Origin: Alphaproteobacteria bacterium | GTDB taxonomy: Bacteria; Pseudomonadota; Alphaproteobacteria; SMXP01 | Direction: 5' to 3' | Assembly: GCA_028280675.1 (NCBI GenBank) | Contig: JANQLI010000357.1 | Location: 1 to 5,333 of the forward strand | Length of the DNA: 5,333 nt | Shown here: piece by piece, positions 1-5,333 of the stretch | Layout of the letters: every line of letters begins with the position of its first letter | Numbering within the stretch: position 1 is the stretch's first letter | The notes under the pieces: generated by a model | The model's input: the letters and a program-made list of their open reading frames with translations, nothing else | Told to the model about the DNA's origin: nothing | Databases searched by the model: none | Translations under genes and position numbers: made by a program

Positions 1-686
1 TCCCCGAGAGCATCGCGGATAGAGGTCGGCCCTTGATCCGCTGTCGGGGCGAGCGCTTCCGGATTAACCGGCATGGAAATATTCGCATTCATCAGACCGA
101 ACCCGACAATCATGCCGAATGTCAGGATAAAAAACACCCAAATAAAAAGGGTGCGGCCCCAGCCCGCAAGACGACTCAACAAGAAATGAAACGCCGCCGT
201 CGCAAAAATCACTTGCGCGGATTTGGAAATCACACTGCCTGCCAAACTTTCCGGCACTTCCATAAACTCATTCGCCAGAACGCGCGTCCAAAACTCCGTC
301 ATGATCTCATAATCAAAATAAAGCGCACCGATTGCGACGGTAAGGCCGAGCAGTGCGGCAAGAACATAGAGCCAGCTAAAGCGGGCAATGCGTTCGCTCA
401 GTTCAAGATTGTTCTGTATGGCAATGAATTGATCGCGCGAGAGCGCTTCAAGGGTTGGGATTTCAGCCGATTTATCGGTTTGCACATGCTGCGGCGCCGT
501 TGGTCCCCAGCTTGGCTCTGTGAGCGGAAACGATAAGCGTTGAGCCAGGCTAAGGATATTGAGTTCTAAGGTTTTTTGGTAATCCTCCGCCTCAAGAAGG
601 CTGAGCTTTTTCATTGCGGCTTCAAGTTTTTTGAGTTTGCGAAAGCCGAAAACTTTTTCGAACGTGGCTTGCCCTTGGCCTGACAT
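1..686 (-). CDS. Multi-pass membrane protein of unknown function, paralogue 1 (3' end outside window)
   Basis: The frame is open from an ATG at 686 to the left edge, giving 228 residues without a stop. The start is well supported: GGAGGGG at 690-696 lies just upstream, and the reading begins MSGQGQATFEKVF. Residues 1-100 are charged and probably cytoplasmic. Hydrophobic segments lie at about 104-124, 149-171 and 179-201, followed by a Pro/Ala-rich stretch at the edge. The protein is a paralogue of the gene at 1662-2738: residues 120-170 match its residues 128-178 at 41 of 51 positions, and both carry a short WGP motif (SWGPT here, TWGPS there) before the first helix. By comparison with that 358-residue copy, roughly a fourth helix and a cytoplasmic tail are missing here. 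It sits behind the terminator at 804-834 and has its own candidate promoter, so it is probably a separate transcript. I do not recognise the family; membrane location is inferred from hydrophobicity. Confidence 0.85.
   Translation of the reverse strand, partial: MSGQGQATFEKVFGFRKLKKLEAAMKKLSLLEAEDYQKTLELNILSLAQRLSFPLTEPSWGPTAPQHVQTDKSAEIPTLEALSRDQFIAIQNNLELSERIARFSWLYVLAALLGLTVAIGALYFDYEIMTEFWTRVLANEFMEVPESLAGSVISKSAQVIFATAAFHFLLSRLAGWGRTLFIWVFFILTFGMIVGFGLMNANISMPVNPEALAPTADQGPTSIRDALG
177..329. repeat. Diverged intragenic duplication, copy 1
   Basis: This 153-bp stretch aligns without gaps to 2205-2357 (constant offset of 2028 bp). By hand count 111 of 153 bases match (about 73%), while the encoded residues match at 41 of 51 (about 80%). 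The best-conserved blocks include positions 191-200 and 211-224 (helix 2) and 251-275 (periplasmic loop). It marks the conserved core of the two paralogous membrane proteins. It is an ancient gene duplication, not a recent repeat or mobile element. Confidence 0.85.
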
Positions 687-716
687 AGACCCCTCCATCA
701 CCCATACGCAACGACA

Positions 717-744
717 AGTGTAGGATTGCGCGAATACACAACAA
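717..744 (-). promoter_or_regulatory. Candidate promoter of the left-edge membrane protein gene
   Basis: On the minus strand, a TTGTTG box (739-744) and a TACACT box (717-722) are separated by 16 bp, and the second lies about 30 bp before the ATG at 686. The boxes match the sigma-70-type consensus at 3 of 6 and 4 of 6 positions, so this is weak. Its placement between the upstream terminator and a strong ribosome binding site is what makes it plausible. Confidence 0.3.
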
Positions 745-803
745 AGGCAAGAAAATAGCAGCCTAGAGCAATCCTGCGCGCTGTTTCATCACTGTGAGAG
801 AAC

Positions 804-834
804 AAAAAAAGACCCCCGCTTGATCCTGGGGGTC
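804..834 (-). terminator. Rho-independent terminator after the VWA gene
   Basis: Read on the minus strand, GACCCCC (834-828) pairs perfectly with GGGGGTC (817-811) around a 10-base loop, and seven consecutive T follow (810-804). It lies 50 bp beyond the stop codon of the VWA protein gene and ahead of the promoter region of the next gene, so it should end the membrane protein/VWA transcript. A further CCCCCG at 849-844 can pair with CGGGGG at 818-813 in competition with the main stem. Confidence 0.85.
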
Positions 835-883
835 CAGGTCAGACGGGGGCAAGGCATAGCGGGGCTAATGCTGTGTGGTGATC

Positions 884-1606
884 TTACCAGTCGTTCAAGC
901 CAACGAATTGAACAAAGGGTTTGTTTTGATCACCGGTGGCCCAATTGGACCATTCAACACGGAGGCGCTGGGTTTCGCTTGGACTGCCAAGACCTTGACC
1001 CAGGCCTAAAATCTGTAAGGAGTCGCACTGACCGCGGGCTTTGACGACATTTGCTGGCAAATGCGAATTGGCTTTGCGCAGATCCGCATATTCGGATTCT
1101 TCGACACCATCGGTCAGCAAAATAAACTGTGTCGGAACGCCATCCGAACAATCCACCACTTGAGTCATATTCTCAAGGAAAGCGAGAATGTTGGTGCGGC
1201 CCTGGCCTTTGATGCGGCCTTGGTCAACCAAGGTTGGAATATTGGCAACGAGGGTTTCAATATTCTTAGCCACAACGTCCGGGCGTTTCTTGGCGCTGAT
1301 CGTTTCATTAAACCGCAGAGGATTTGAACTCGCATCATAGCTGCCGAAAGAGCGCACGATAATTTGAGACCGTGGCGCTAAACCTTGAATTTCTTCGGCA
1401 ACACGTTGCGCAACTTTCGTAGAGTATAATGTATCACTCACGAGAGGATTGCTGAGGCTCAGGTCTAAACCGATGACGATCCGCTCGTGACTTGGCTGTG
1501 CATAAGCGGCTTTGGTCGCTTTGATGCCCATATTGTCCATAACCGTGTTTGCGCCGAAACCTGCTGAGGCAATCATTGATGCGCCGATAATCATACGTCC
1601 AAACAT
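884..1606 (-). CDS. Exported von Willebrand factor A (VWA) domain protein with intact MIDAS
   Basis: This is a 240-residue protein, probably periplasmic or anchored at the outer face of the inner membrane. The ATG at 1606 is supported by AAGGAG at 1615-1620. Residues 5-19 are hydrophobic after an Arg; an AYA motif at 34-36 could be a signal peptidase site, though it is unusually far from the hydrophobic core, so an uncleaved anchor is possible. The rest is one VWA domain: a strand leading to the DLSLS motif (D48, S50, S52), GRTNI with T138, and LLTDG with D166. Together these make a complete metal-ion-dependent adhesion site, which in this family binds a divalent cation and mediates protein-protein contact. 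The only cysteines, C153 and C194, could form a disulfide outside the cytoplasm. It follows the membrane protein gene by 55 bp with no terminator between, and is likely co-transcribed with it. The partner and role are unknown. Confidence 0.88.
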   Translation of the reverse strand: MFGRMIIGASMIASAGFGANTVMDNMGIKATKAAYAQPSHERIVIGLDLSLSNPLVSDTLYSTKVAQRVAEEIQGLAPRSQIIVRSFGSYDASSNPLRFNETISAKKRPDVVAKNIETLVANIPTLVDQGRIKGQGRTNILAFLENMTQVVDCSDGVPTQFILLTDGVEESEYADLRKANSHLPANVVKARGQCDSLQILGLGQGLGSPSETQRLRVEWSNWATGDQNKPFVQFVGLNDW

Positions 1607-1661
1607 TTTTCCCGCTCCTTATCTTTTTAAGAACTTTGTTGTAATTGTTTCCGCTTCACTC

Positions 1662-2738
1662 TTACACAGCACGGGGATATTGGGTGTCGTCGTCTTCATG
1701 GGATGTGAAACCCTGAACTTCACCATTCTCCAAGTAATATTTGAATTTTCGAAGTTGATGATATTCATCTACGCGTTGTTTGCGAGACACGTAATCGAAA
1801 GACCGTATTAAGTTTTGTACGTTTTCTTCTGCTAACTGCAATGACAAAGCACCAATACCTGTCACGACGAGGAAAACTAATCCAGGAACAAACATCCATA
1901 AGAATGGATTTGCATCTTGAATGCCCTTCATCAGAGAGAGTGCCCAAGCGCTCGGTTGCCCAAATGTAGAATCGGTGTACGTCGAAAGATCTGTGGCTGG
2001 AGCTTCTTCAGGTGTAGCAAGGCCCATTGCAACTAAGGCATCTGACAAACCTGGCTCTTCAACAGATGATGAAGCCGGATTCATCAATTCTGGATTATCA
2101 GGCATAGTAATATTGCTAATCATAAAGCCAAAGCCTGAAATCATGATTACTGTCAATGCAAAGAAGACACCTATGAAGATTGTTCGGCTAGCTTTCCAAC
2201 GAGTCAGGACAAAGTGGAACGCCGCCGTGGCGAAGATAACTTGTGCGGATTTTGAAACAACGCTATTGGCGAGCGAATCTGGCACTTCCATAAATTCATT
2301 CGCAACAATCCGCGACCAGAATTCATGCATAATTTGATAATCAACATAAAGCGCGCCAGCAGTTACGAGCACACCTAAAATCACAACAGCTAAATATAGA
2401 AACCAGTATTTATAGTAATGCTCACTCGTATCGAGATTTTCAGAAATTACGTCCTGACTATTGGTAGATACACCACCCTTATGAACTTCCTTATTCTTAT
2501 CTTTTTTATTGAAAACTTTTCTTAACCATTCGAGTGAAGGACCCCATGTCGGTGTGTCAACAGGCCTTTCTAACCTGAGTTTCATACTATCAATTTGATC
2601 CTGCAAAAGCGATGCATGCTGCTCACCAGAGAGAGCTTTATGCTTCTTCAGCTTTGATTCTAGCCGAGTGATAGCTTCAAAATTAAACGTCTCTTCGATA
2701 AGATCTTTCTTTCCGAAAGGATTTGAAATTTTAGCCAT
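1662..2738 (-). CDS. Four-helix membrane protein of unknown function, paralogue 2
   Basis: This is a complete 358-residue protein starting at ATG 2738, with a modest purine-rich ACGGGGCG ahead of it. Residues 1-111 are charged and probably cytoplasmic, with a Lys-rich stretch at 74-87. Hydrophobic helices fall at about 112-134, 158-180, 186-208 and 278-301. Positive charges between helices 2 and 3 (TRWKASR) and after helix 4 fit both ends being inside. This places the 135-157 loop and the acidic, Ser/Thr/Pro-rich 209-277 loop in the periplasm. The tail (302-358) is charged and ends in an Asp cluster. It is a paralogue of the left-edge gene; identity is concentrated in residues 128-178. Local GC is low (38 of 120 bases at 2401-2520) compared with neighbours. 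The VWA gene follows after 55 bp and is probably in the same operon. I do not recognise a named family, and no catalytic motif is visible. Confidence 0.88.
   Translation of the reverse strand: MAKISNPFGKKDLIEETFNFEAITRLESKLKKHKALSGEQHASLLQDQIDSMKLRLERPVDTPTWGPSLEWLRKVFNKKDKNKEVHKGGVSTNSQDVISENLDTSEHYYKYWFLYLAVVILGVLVTAGALYVDYQIMHEFWSRIVANEFMEVPDSLANSVVSKSAQVIFATAAFHFVLTRWKASRTIFIGVFFALTVIMISGFGFMISNITMPDNPELMNPASSSVEEPGLSDALVAMGLATPEEAPATDLSTYTDSTFGQPSAWALSLMKGIQDANPFLWMFVPGLVFLVVTGIGALSLQLAEENVQNLIRSFDYVSRKQRVDEYHQLRKFKYYLENGEVQGFTSHEDDDTQYPRAV
2205..2357. repeat. Diverged intragenic duplication, copy 2
   Basis: This is the partner of 177-329 and encodes residues 128-178 of the four-helix membrane protein: the periplasmic loop with EFW and ANEFMEVP, then helix 2 with SKSAQVIFATAAFHF. 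Base identity (about 73%) is lower than residue identity (about 80%), as expected for a duplication kept under protein-level constraint. Confidence 0.85.
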
Positions 2739-2802
2739 TGGTTCGCCCCGTTTATGATTCTCAGTTCGTGTGCCGAAAGACTGTGAGATTGTTTTGTTTT
2801 TG

Positions 2803-2820
2803 GCTCTCGCCCCGCTCTCG
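2803..2820. promoter_or_regulatory. Short direct repeat in the leader of the four-helix membrane protein gene
   Basis: Two copies of GCTCTCG (2803-2809 and 2814-2820) are separated by CCCC, a period of 11 bp or about one helical turn. They lie about 65-80 bp upstream of the ATG at 2738. Such spacing suits a regulator binding one face of DNA, but a 7-bp repeat can arise by chance. The rest of the 2739-2962 gap contains no credible gene, and I found no clear promoter or terminator hairpin in it. Confidence 0.2.
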
Positions 2821-2962
2821 GTATGGTTAAAAATTAGTTGCCAAAATGGTCTGCGATGGGGAGAGAATGGGGCAATGCCAAGATCAATTTGGGCAATTTA
2901 GGCAGGAATGTGACACACTGGCTCATGCGGCACATTGGGAATGCGTTCTTAAGATGCTGTTT

Positions 2963-3481
2963 TTATTGATTTATTTTTGCTATCAGGAATTGGGCGCCAT
3001 CACGGAGCACGCTCATCCACATATCCAAAACGCCCCATTCAAAAGCGCCATAGAGAATGGCAAGGGTCGCTAAAACGCCCATCAGTCCACCGAGAATCAA
3101 TCCCATTTTGAGAAGCGTATATTTTCCGATCTGAGAGATGACGGTGCCGGCTTTGGCTTCAGGGACGAAGACATCGGGCCATTTGAACCCGGATGAGACA
3201 TTCAGCTTGTGCGGCACCAAGATATGCTGACTGAGGCTGGTGAGAACAGCCGTGAGTTCAGACAGACGCTGTTTATCGGAGGTTTTCACCATAAGGCCAA
3301 GCGTGCGCCAAAAACATTTCCGCAAGATCTCAATATCATCCTGGCTTTGCGGCTCAATATCAGACGCGATTTTGAGATAAGCAAACTGCAGCTCGGCATC
3401 ATGCTGATCGCGATCCAGAATGCGATCTATGGCATGAAGCGAAACATGCTTTTGCGTCTTTTTCTTCCCAAAATACGGCAT
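2963..3481 (-). CDS. Small protein of unknown function with a C-terminal membrane segment
   Basis: A 172-residue reading begins MPYFGKKKTQKHV at ATG 3481. The same frame extends to a TTG at 3526 (15 more residues), but that start has no ribosome binding site and would overlap a candidate promoter, so I prefer the ATG; its own ribosome site is also weak. Residues 1-120 are mostly polar and helix-prone, with a Lys-rich start and a stretch rich in Asp/Glu/Gln at about 22-52. One strong hydrophobic segment spans about 122-146, followed by an amphipathic tail with several Trp. The layout suggests a cytoplasmic domain tethered to the inner membrane. It sits between the mutase gene and the membrane protein/VWA unit, on the same strand, with 224 bp to the next gene. 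I do not recognise a family, and whether it works with the downstream genes is open. Confidence 0.75.
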   Translation of the reverse strand: MPYFGKKKTQKHVSLHAIDRILDRDQHDAELQFAYLKIASDIEPQSQDDIEILRKCFWRTLGLMVKTSDKQRLSELTAVLTSLSQHILVPHKLNVSSGFKWPDVFVPEAKAGTVISQIGKYTLLKMGLILGGLMGVLATLAILYGAFEWGVLDMWMSVLRDGAQFLIAKINQ

Positions 3482-3500
3482 AAGAGCCCAATGACTTTGT

Positions 3501-3510
3501 GTGGCGCCAC
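3501..3510. promoter_or_regulatory. Perfect 10-bp palindrome in the leader of the small membrane protein gene
   Basis: GTGGCGCCAC is exactly its own reverse complement; the symmetry stops at its edges. It lies 20 bp upstream of the ATG at 3481 and just downstream of the candidate -10 box, where an operator could act. A palindrome of this length may be coincidental. Confidence 0.2.
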
Positions 3511-3512
3511 TT

Positions 3513-3541
3513 AATATATGTGGCAAATATCAATGTGGGCA
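3513..3541 (-). promoter_or_regulatory. Candidate promoter of the small membrane protein gene
   Basis: On the minus strand a TATATT box (3513-3518, 5 of 6 to the -10 consensus) follows TGCCCA (3536-3541, only 3 of 6 to -35) by 17 bp, and lies about 32 bp before the ATG at 3481. If real, transcription would start downstream of the alternative TTG start, favouring the ATG. The gap to the mutase gene (3482-3660) shows no convincing terminator. Confidence 0.25.
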
Positions 3542-3660
3542 GATACGCAGCCCGAAAGCGACTGACAGTATGCGTGAGTTACGAGAGTACATCCACAGAC
3601 ATACACCCGGCAAGAGACAAAGGGACTCCTCTGCGATTCAAGGCGTCAATGGAGGCCCGC

Positions 3661-5333
3661 TTAGCTCCCGCTCTTGTCCACCAAGGTGACAATATCATCC
3701 ATAATCTGGGTCAGATGGAAATCTTTCGGTGTGTAGACCGCTGTCACGCCAATTTGCTTCAGAATTTGCGCGTCATTTTGGGGAATAATCCCGCCCGCCA
3801 CCACGGGAATATGGGTGAGACCGGCATCCCGCATGCGGTTCATCACATCCCGCACGAGGGGCACATGGGAACCGGACAGGATGGAGAGCCCGACCACATC
3901 GGCGCCCTCGTCTTGAACTGCGGTGACGATTTGCTCCGGCGTCAGGCGAATCCCCTCATAGACCACATCCATGCCGCAATCTTGCGCCCGCACGGCGATT
4001 TGCTCCGCGCCATTGGAATGGCCATCAAGACCGGGTTTTCCGACCAAAAGCTTCAGGCGATGACCTAACGTGTCTGAGACTGTATCGACACGTTTGCGGA
4101 TTGCAGCCAACATGTCTTGAATATCCGCTTCGGTGATCGCTTCCCCAACACCGGTTGGCGCGCGGTATTCGCCAAAGACCGCGCGAAGGCATGCGCCCCA
4201 CTCGCCCGTGGTGACACCTGCTTTCGCAGCCGCAATCGACGGCGGCATGATATTGGCGCCTGATTCTGCTGCGGCTTGTAAATCTGCCAGCGCTTTATCA
4301 ACGGCCGCTTGATCGCGAGTCTTACGCCACGCATTGAGCCGCGCGACTTGTTCGGTCTCGACCGATTCTGGCACTGTGAGAATCGCATCGTCCTCCCCTG
4401 ATGACAAAGGCGAGGGTTCAGTCTCAGTGAACTTATTCACACCGACAACAATTTGGTCGCCAGATTCAATGGCCAACAAACGCAAAGCGTTCGATTGCAC
4501 GAGCTGCTTTTTCATATAGCTGGATTCAATCGCAGGCACCGCACCGCCCATCGCATCAATGCGGGCGATTTCCTCTCTTGCGGCGGATTTCAGCTCTGCG
4601 ACTTTGGCGTCCATCACCTCTGACCCGGTGAAGATGTCGTCATAGGCCAAAAGGTCTGTTTCATAAGCAAGCACTTGCTGCATACGCAAAGACCATTGCT
4701 GGTCCCACAGCCGCGGCAGACCAAGCGCTTCATTCCACGCAGGCAATTGCACCGCGCGCGCGCGGGCGTCCTTCGACAGCACCACAGCCAGCGTTTCGAC
4801 AAGGATGCGATAGACATTGTTTTCCGGCTGTTGCTCGGTGAGACCCAATGAGTTGACCTGCACGCCATAACGAAAGCGGCGATATTTCGGGTCTTCTACA
4901 CCGTAACGCTCTTGGCAAATCTCATCCCAGAGATCGACAAAGGCGCGCATTTTGCAGATCTCAGTAATGAACTTGAGACCAGCATTCATGAAGAACGAAA
5001 TACGCCCAACGACTTTTGGGAAGTCCGCATCCGACACTTGCCCCGATGCCTTGACATGATCCAAAACGGCAATCGCCGTGGTTAAGGCAAAAGCCAGTTC
5101 TTGCACTGGCGTCGCACCAGCTTCTTGCAAGTGATAGGAACACACATTCATCGGATTCCATTTCGGACATTCCGCATACGTATAAGCAATCATGTCCGTA
5201 ATCAGACGCATGCTCGGCTCCGGTGGGAACATATAGGTGCCGCGCGAGAGGTATTCTTTGATAATGTCGTTCTGTGTTGTGCCTTGCAGCTTCGCCCGAT
5301 CCACCCCTTGTTCATCGGCCAGCGCAATATAAA
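3661..5333 (-). CDS. ecm: Ethylmalonyl-CoA mutase (B12-dependent), C-terminal part
   Basis: The frame is open to the right edge, so 556 complete codons of the C-terminal part are present. Roughly the first hundred residues, judging by the usual family size, and the start codon lie outside. Numbering from the first full codon: residues 1-310 are the substrate-binding barrel, with the family signature GTTQNDI, then PPEPSMR, and CSYH (64-67) holding the histidine equivalent to the catalytic one of methylmalonyl-CoA mutase. A linker leads to the cobalamin-binding domain (about 425-556) with DGHSNG (DxHxxG; D436, H438, G441), SILSGSH (483-489) and GG (513-514). The SILSGSH form and the TPKDF end are typical of Ecm/MeaA rather than of methylmalonyl-CoA mutase. 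Ecm is a cytoplasmic enzyme that converts ethylmalonyl-CoA to methylsuccinyl-CoA in acetyl-CoA assimilation by the ethylmalonyl-CoA pathway. It appears unrelated in function to the membrane protein genes downstream. A related acyl-CoA mutase is the main alternative. Confidence 0.92.
   Translation of the reverse strand, partial: YIALADEQGVDRAKLQGTTQNDIIKEYLSRGTYMFPPEPSMRLITDMIAYTYAECPKWNPMNVCSYHLQEAGATPVQELAFALTTAIAVLDHVKASGQVSDADFPKVVGRISFFMNAGLKFITEICKMRAFVDLWDEICQERYGVEDPKYRRFRYGVQVNSLGLTEQQPENNVYRILVETLAVVLSKDARARAVQLPAWNEALGLPRLWDQQWSLRMQQVLAYETDLLAYDDIFTGSEVMDAKVAELKSAAREEIARIDAMGGAVPAIESSYMKKQLVQSNALRLLAIESGDQIVVGVNKFTETEPSPLSSGEDDAILTVPESVETEQVARLNAWRKTRDQAAVDKALADLQAAAESGANIMPPSIAAAKAGVTTGEWGACLRAVFGEYRAPTGVGEAITEADIQDMLAAIRKRVDTVSDTLGHRLKLLVGKPGLDGHSNGAEQIAVRAQDCGMDVVYEGIRLTPEQIVTAVQDEGADVVGLSILSGSHVPLVRDVMNRMRDAGLTHIPVVAGGIIPQNDAQILKQIGVTAVYTPKDFHLTQIMDDIVTLVDKSGS

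Noticed and set aside
33..536. 167-codon plus-strand open frame opposite the left-edge membrane protein gene
   Set aside because: It is antisense to a well-supported gene with a strong ribosome site and a paralogue. Its reading is rich in Arg, His and Lys with no recognisable domain.
1921..2337. 138-codon plus-strand open frame inside the four-helix membrane protein gene
   Set aside because: It overlaps the paralogue-conserved core on the other strand, and that conservation follows the minus-strand protein.
1..2738. Possible insertion sequence or transposon carrying the duplicated membrane protein gene
   Set aside because: I saw no transposase, terminal inverted repeats or target-site duplication, and the two copies are only about 73% identical in their best region.
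2780..2788. Nine-base ACTGTGAGA shared by the leaders of both paralogous membrane protein genes (also at 791-799)
   Set aside because: A 9-base match between two regions of about 200 bp has a fair chance of arising randomly (roughly 0.15), the distances to the start codons differ, and the flanks do not match.
2739..2962. CRISPR-like or RNA gene content in the longest internal gap
   Set aside because: No regularly spaced repeats, tRNA-like cloverleaf or strong GC-rich hairpin could be found in these 224 bases.
2846..3073. 75-codon plus-strand open frame covering the gap between the small membrane protein and four-helix protein genes
   Set aside because: It runs over the 3' end of a better-supported minus-strand gene, has no clear ribosome site, and its reading shows no domain.
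3499..4068. 189-codon plus-strand open frame opposite the end of the mutase gene
   Set aside because: It is antisense to the highly conserved cobalamin-binding domain. Its reading is a mirror of that coding sequence and resembles no protein I know.

Overview
The window reads as an alphaproteobacterial-type chromosomal segment. The strongest clue is a B12-dependent acyl-CoA mutase with the hallmarks of ethylmalonyl-CoA mutase (Ecm/MeaA), an enzyme of the ethylmalonyl-CoA pathway that is common in Alphaproteobacteria and also occurs in some actinobacteria. Base composition is moderate (hand-counted 60-base samples of about 50-62% GC in most genes), so I would not name a genus. All five supported genes are on the minus strand and are described here in transcription order, from high to low coordinates.

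Right side (3661-5333): the C-terminal 556 codons of the mutase; its N-terminus lies beyond the right edge. After a gap of about 180 bp comes a 172-residue protein of unknown function with one C-terminal membrane segment (2963-3481). A 224-bp non-coding leader follows, then a 358-residue four-helix membrane protein (1662-2738). It is followed 55 bp later by an exported von Willebrand factor A (VWA) domain protein with an intact MIDAS metal site (884-1606). A convincing rho-independent terminator (804-834) closes that unit. At the left edge, behind its own likely promoter and a strong ribosome binding site, starts a second membrane protein (1-686, cut by the edge) that is a clear paralogue of the one at 1662-2738.

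The membrane protein/VWA/membrane protein cassette is the most interesting part. The two membrane proteins are nearly identical over one short periplasmic loop plus the next helix (41 of 51 residues) but have diverged in their cytoplasmic N-termini. The VWA protein encoded between them is predicted to lie on the same (periplasmic) side as the conserved loop. A working model is an envelope complex in which the VWA protein docks on the conserved loop of either paralogue. No function can be read from the sequence; I recognise none of the membrane proteins as a named family. The upstream membrane protein gene is much more AT-rich than its paralogue, which hints at different histories for the two copies.
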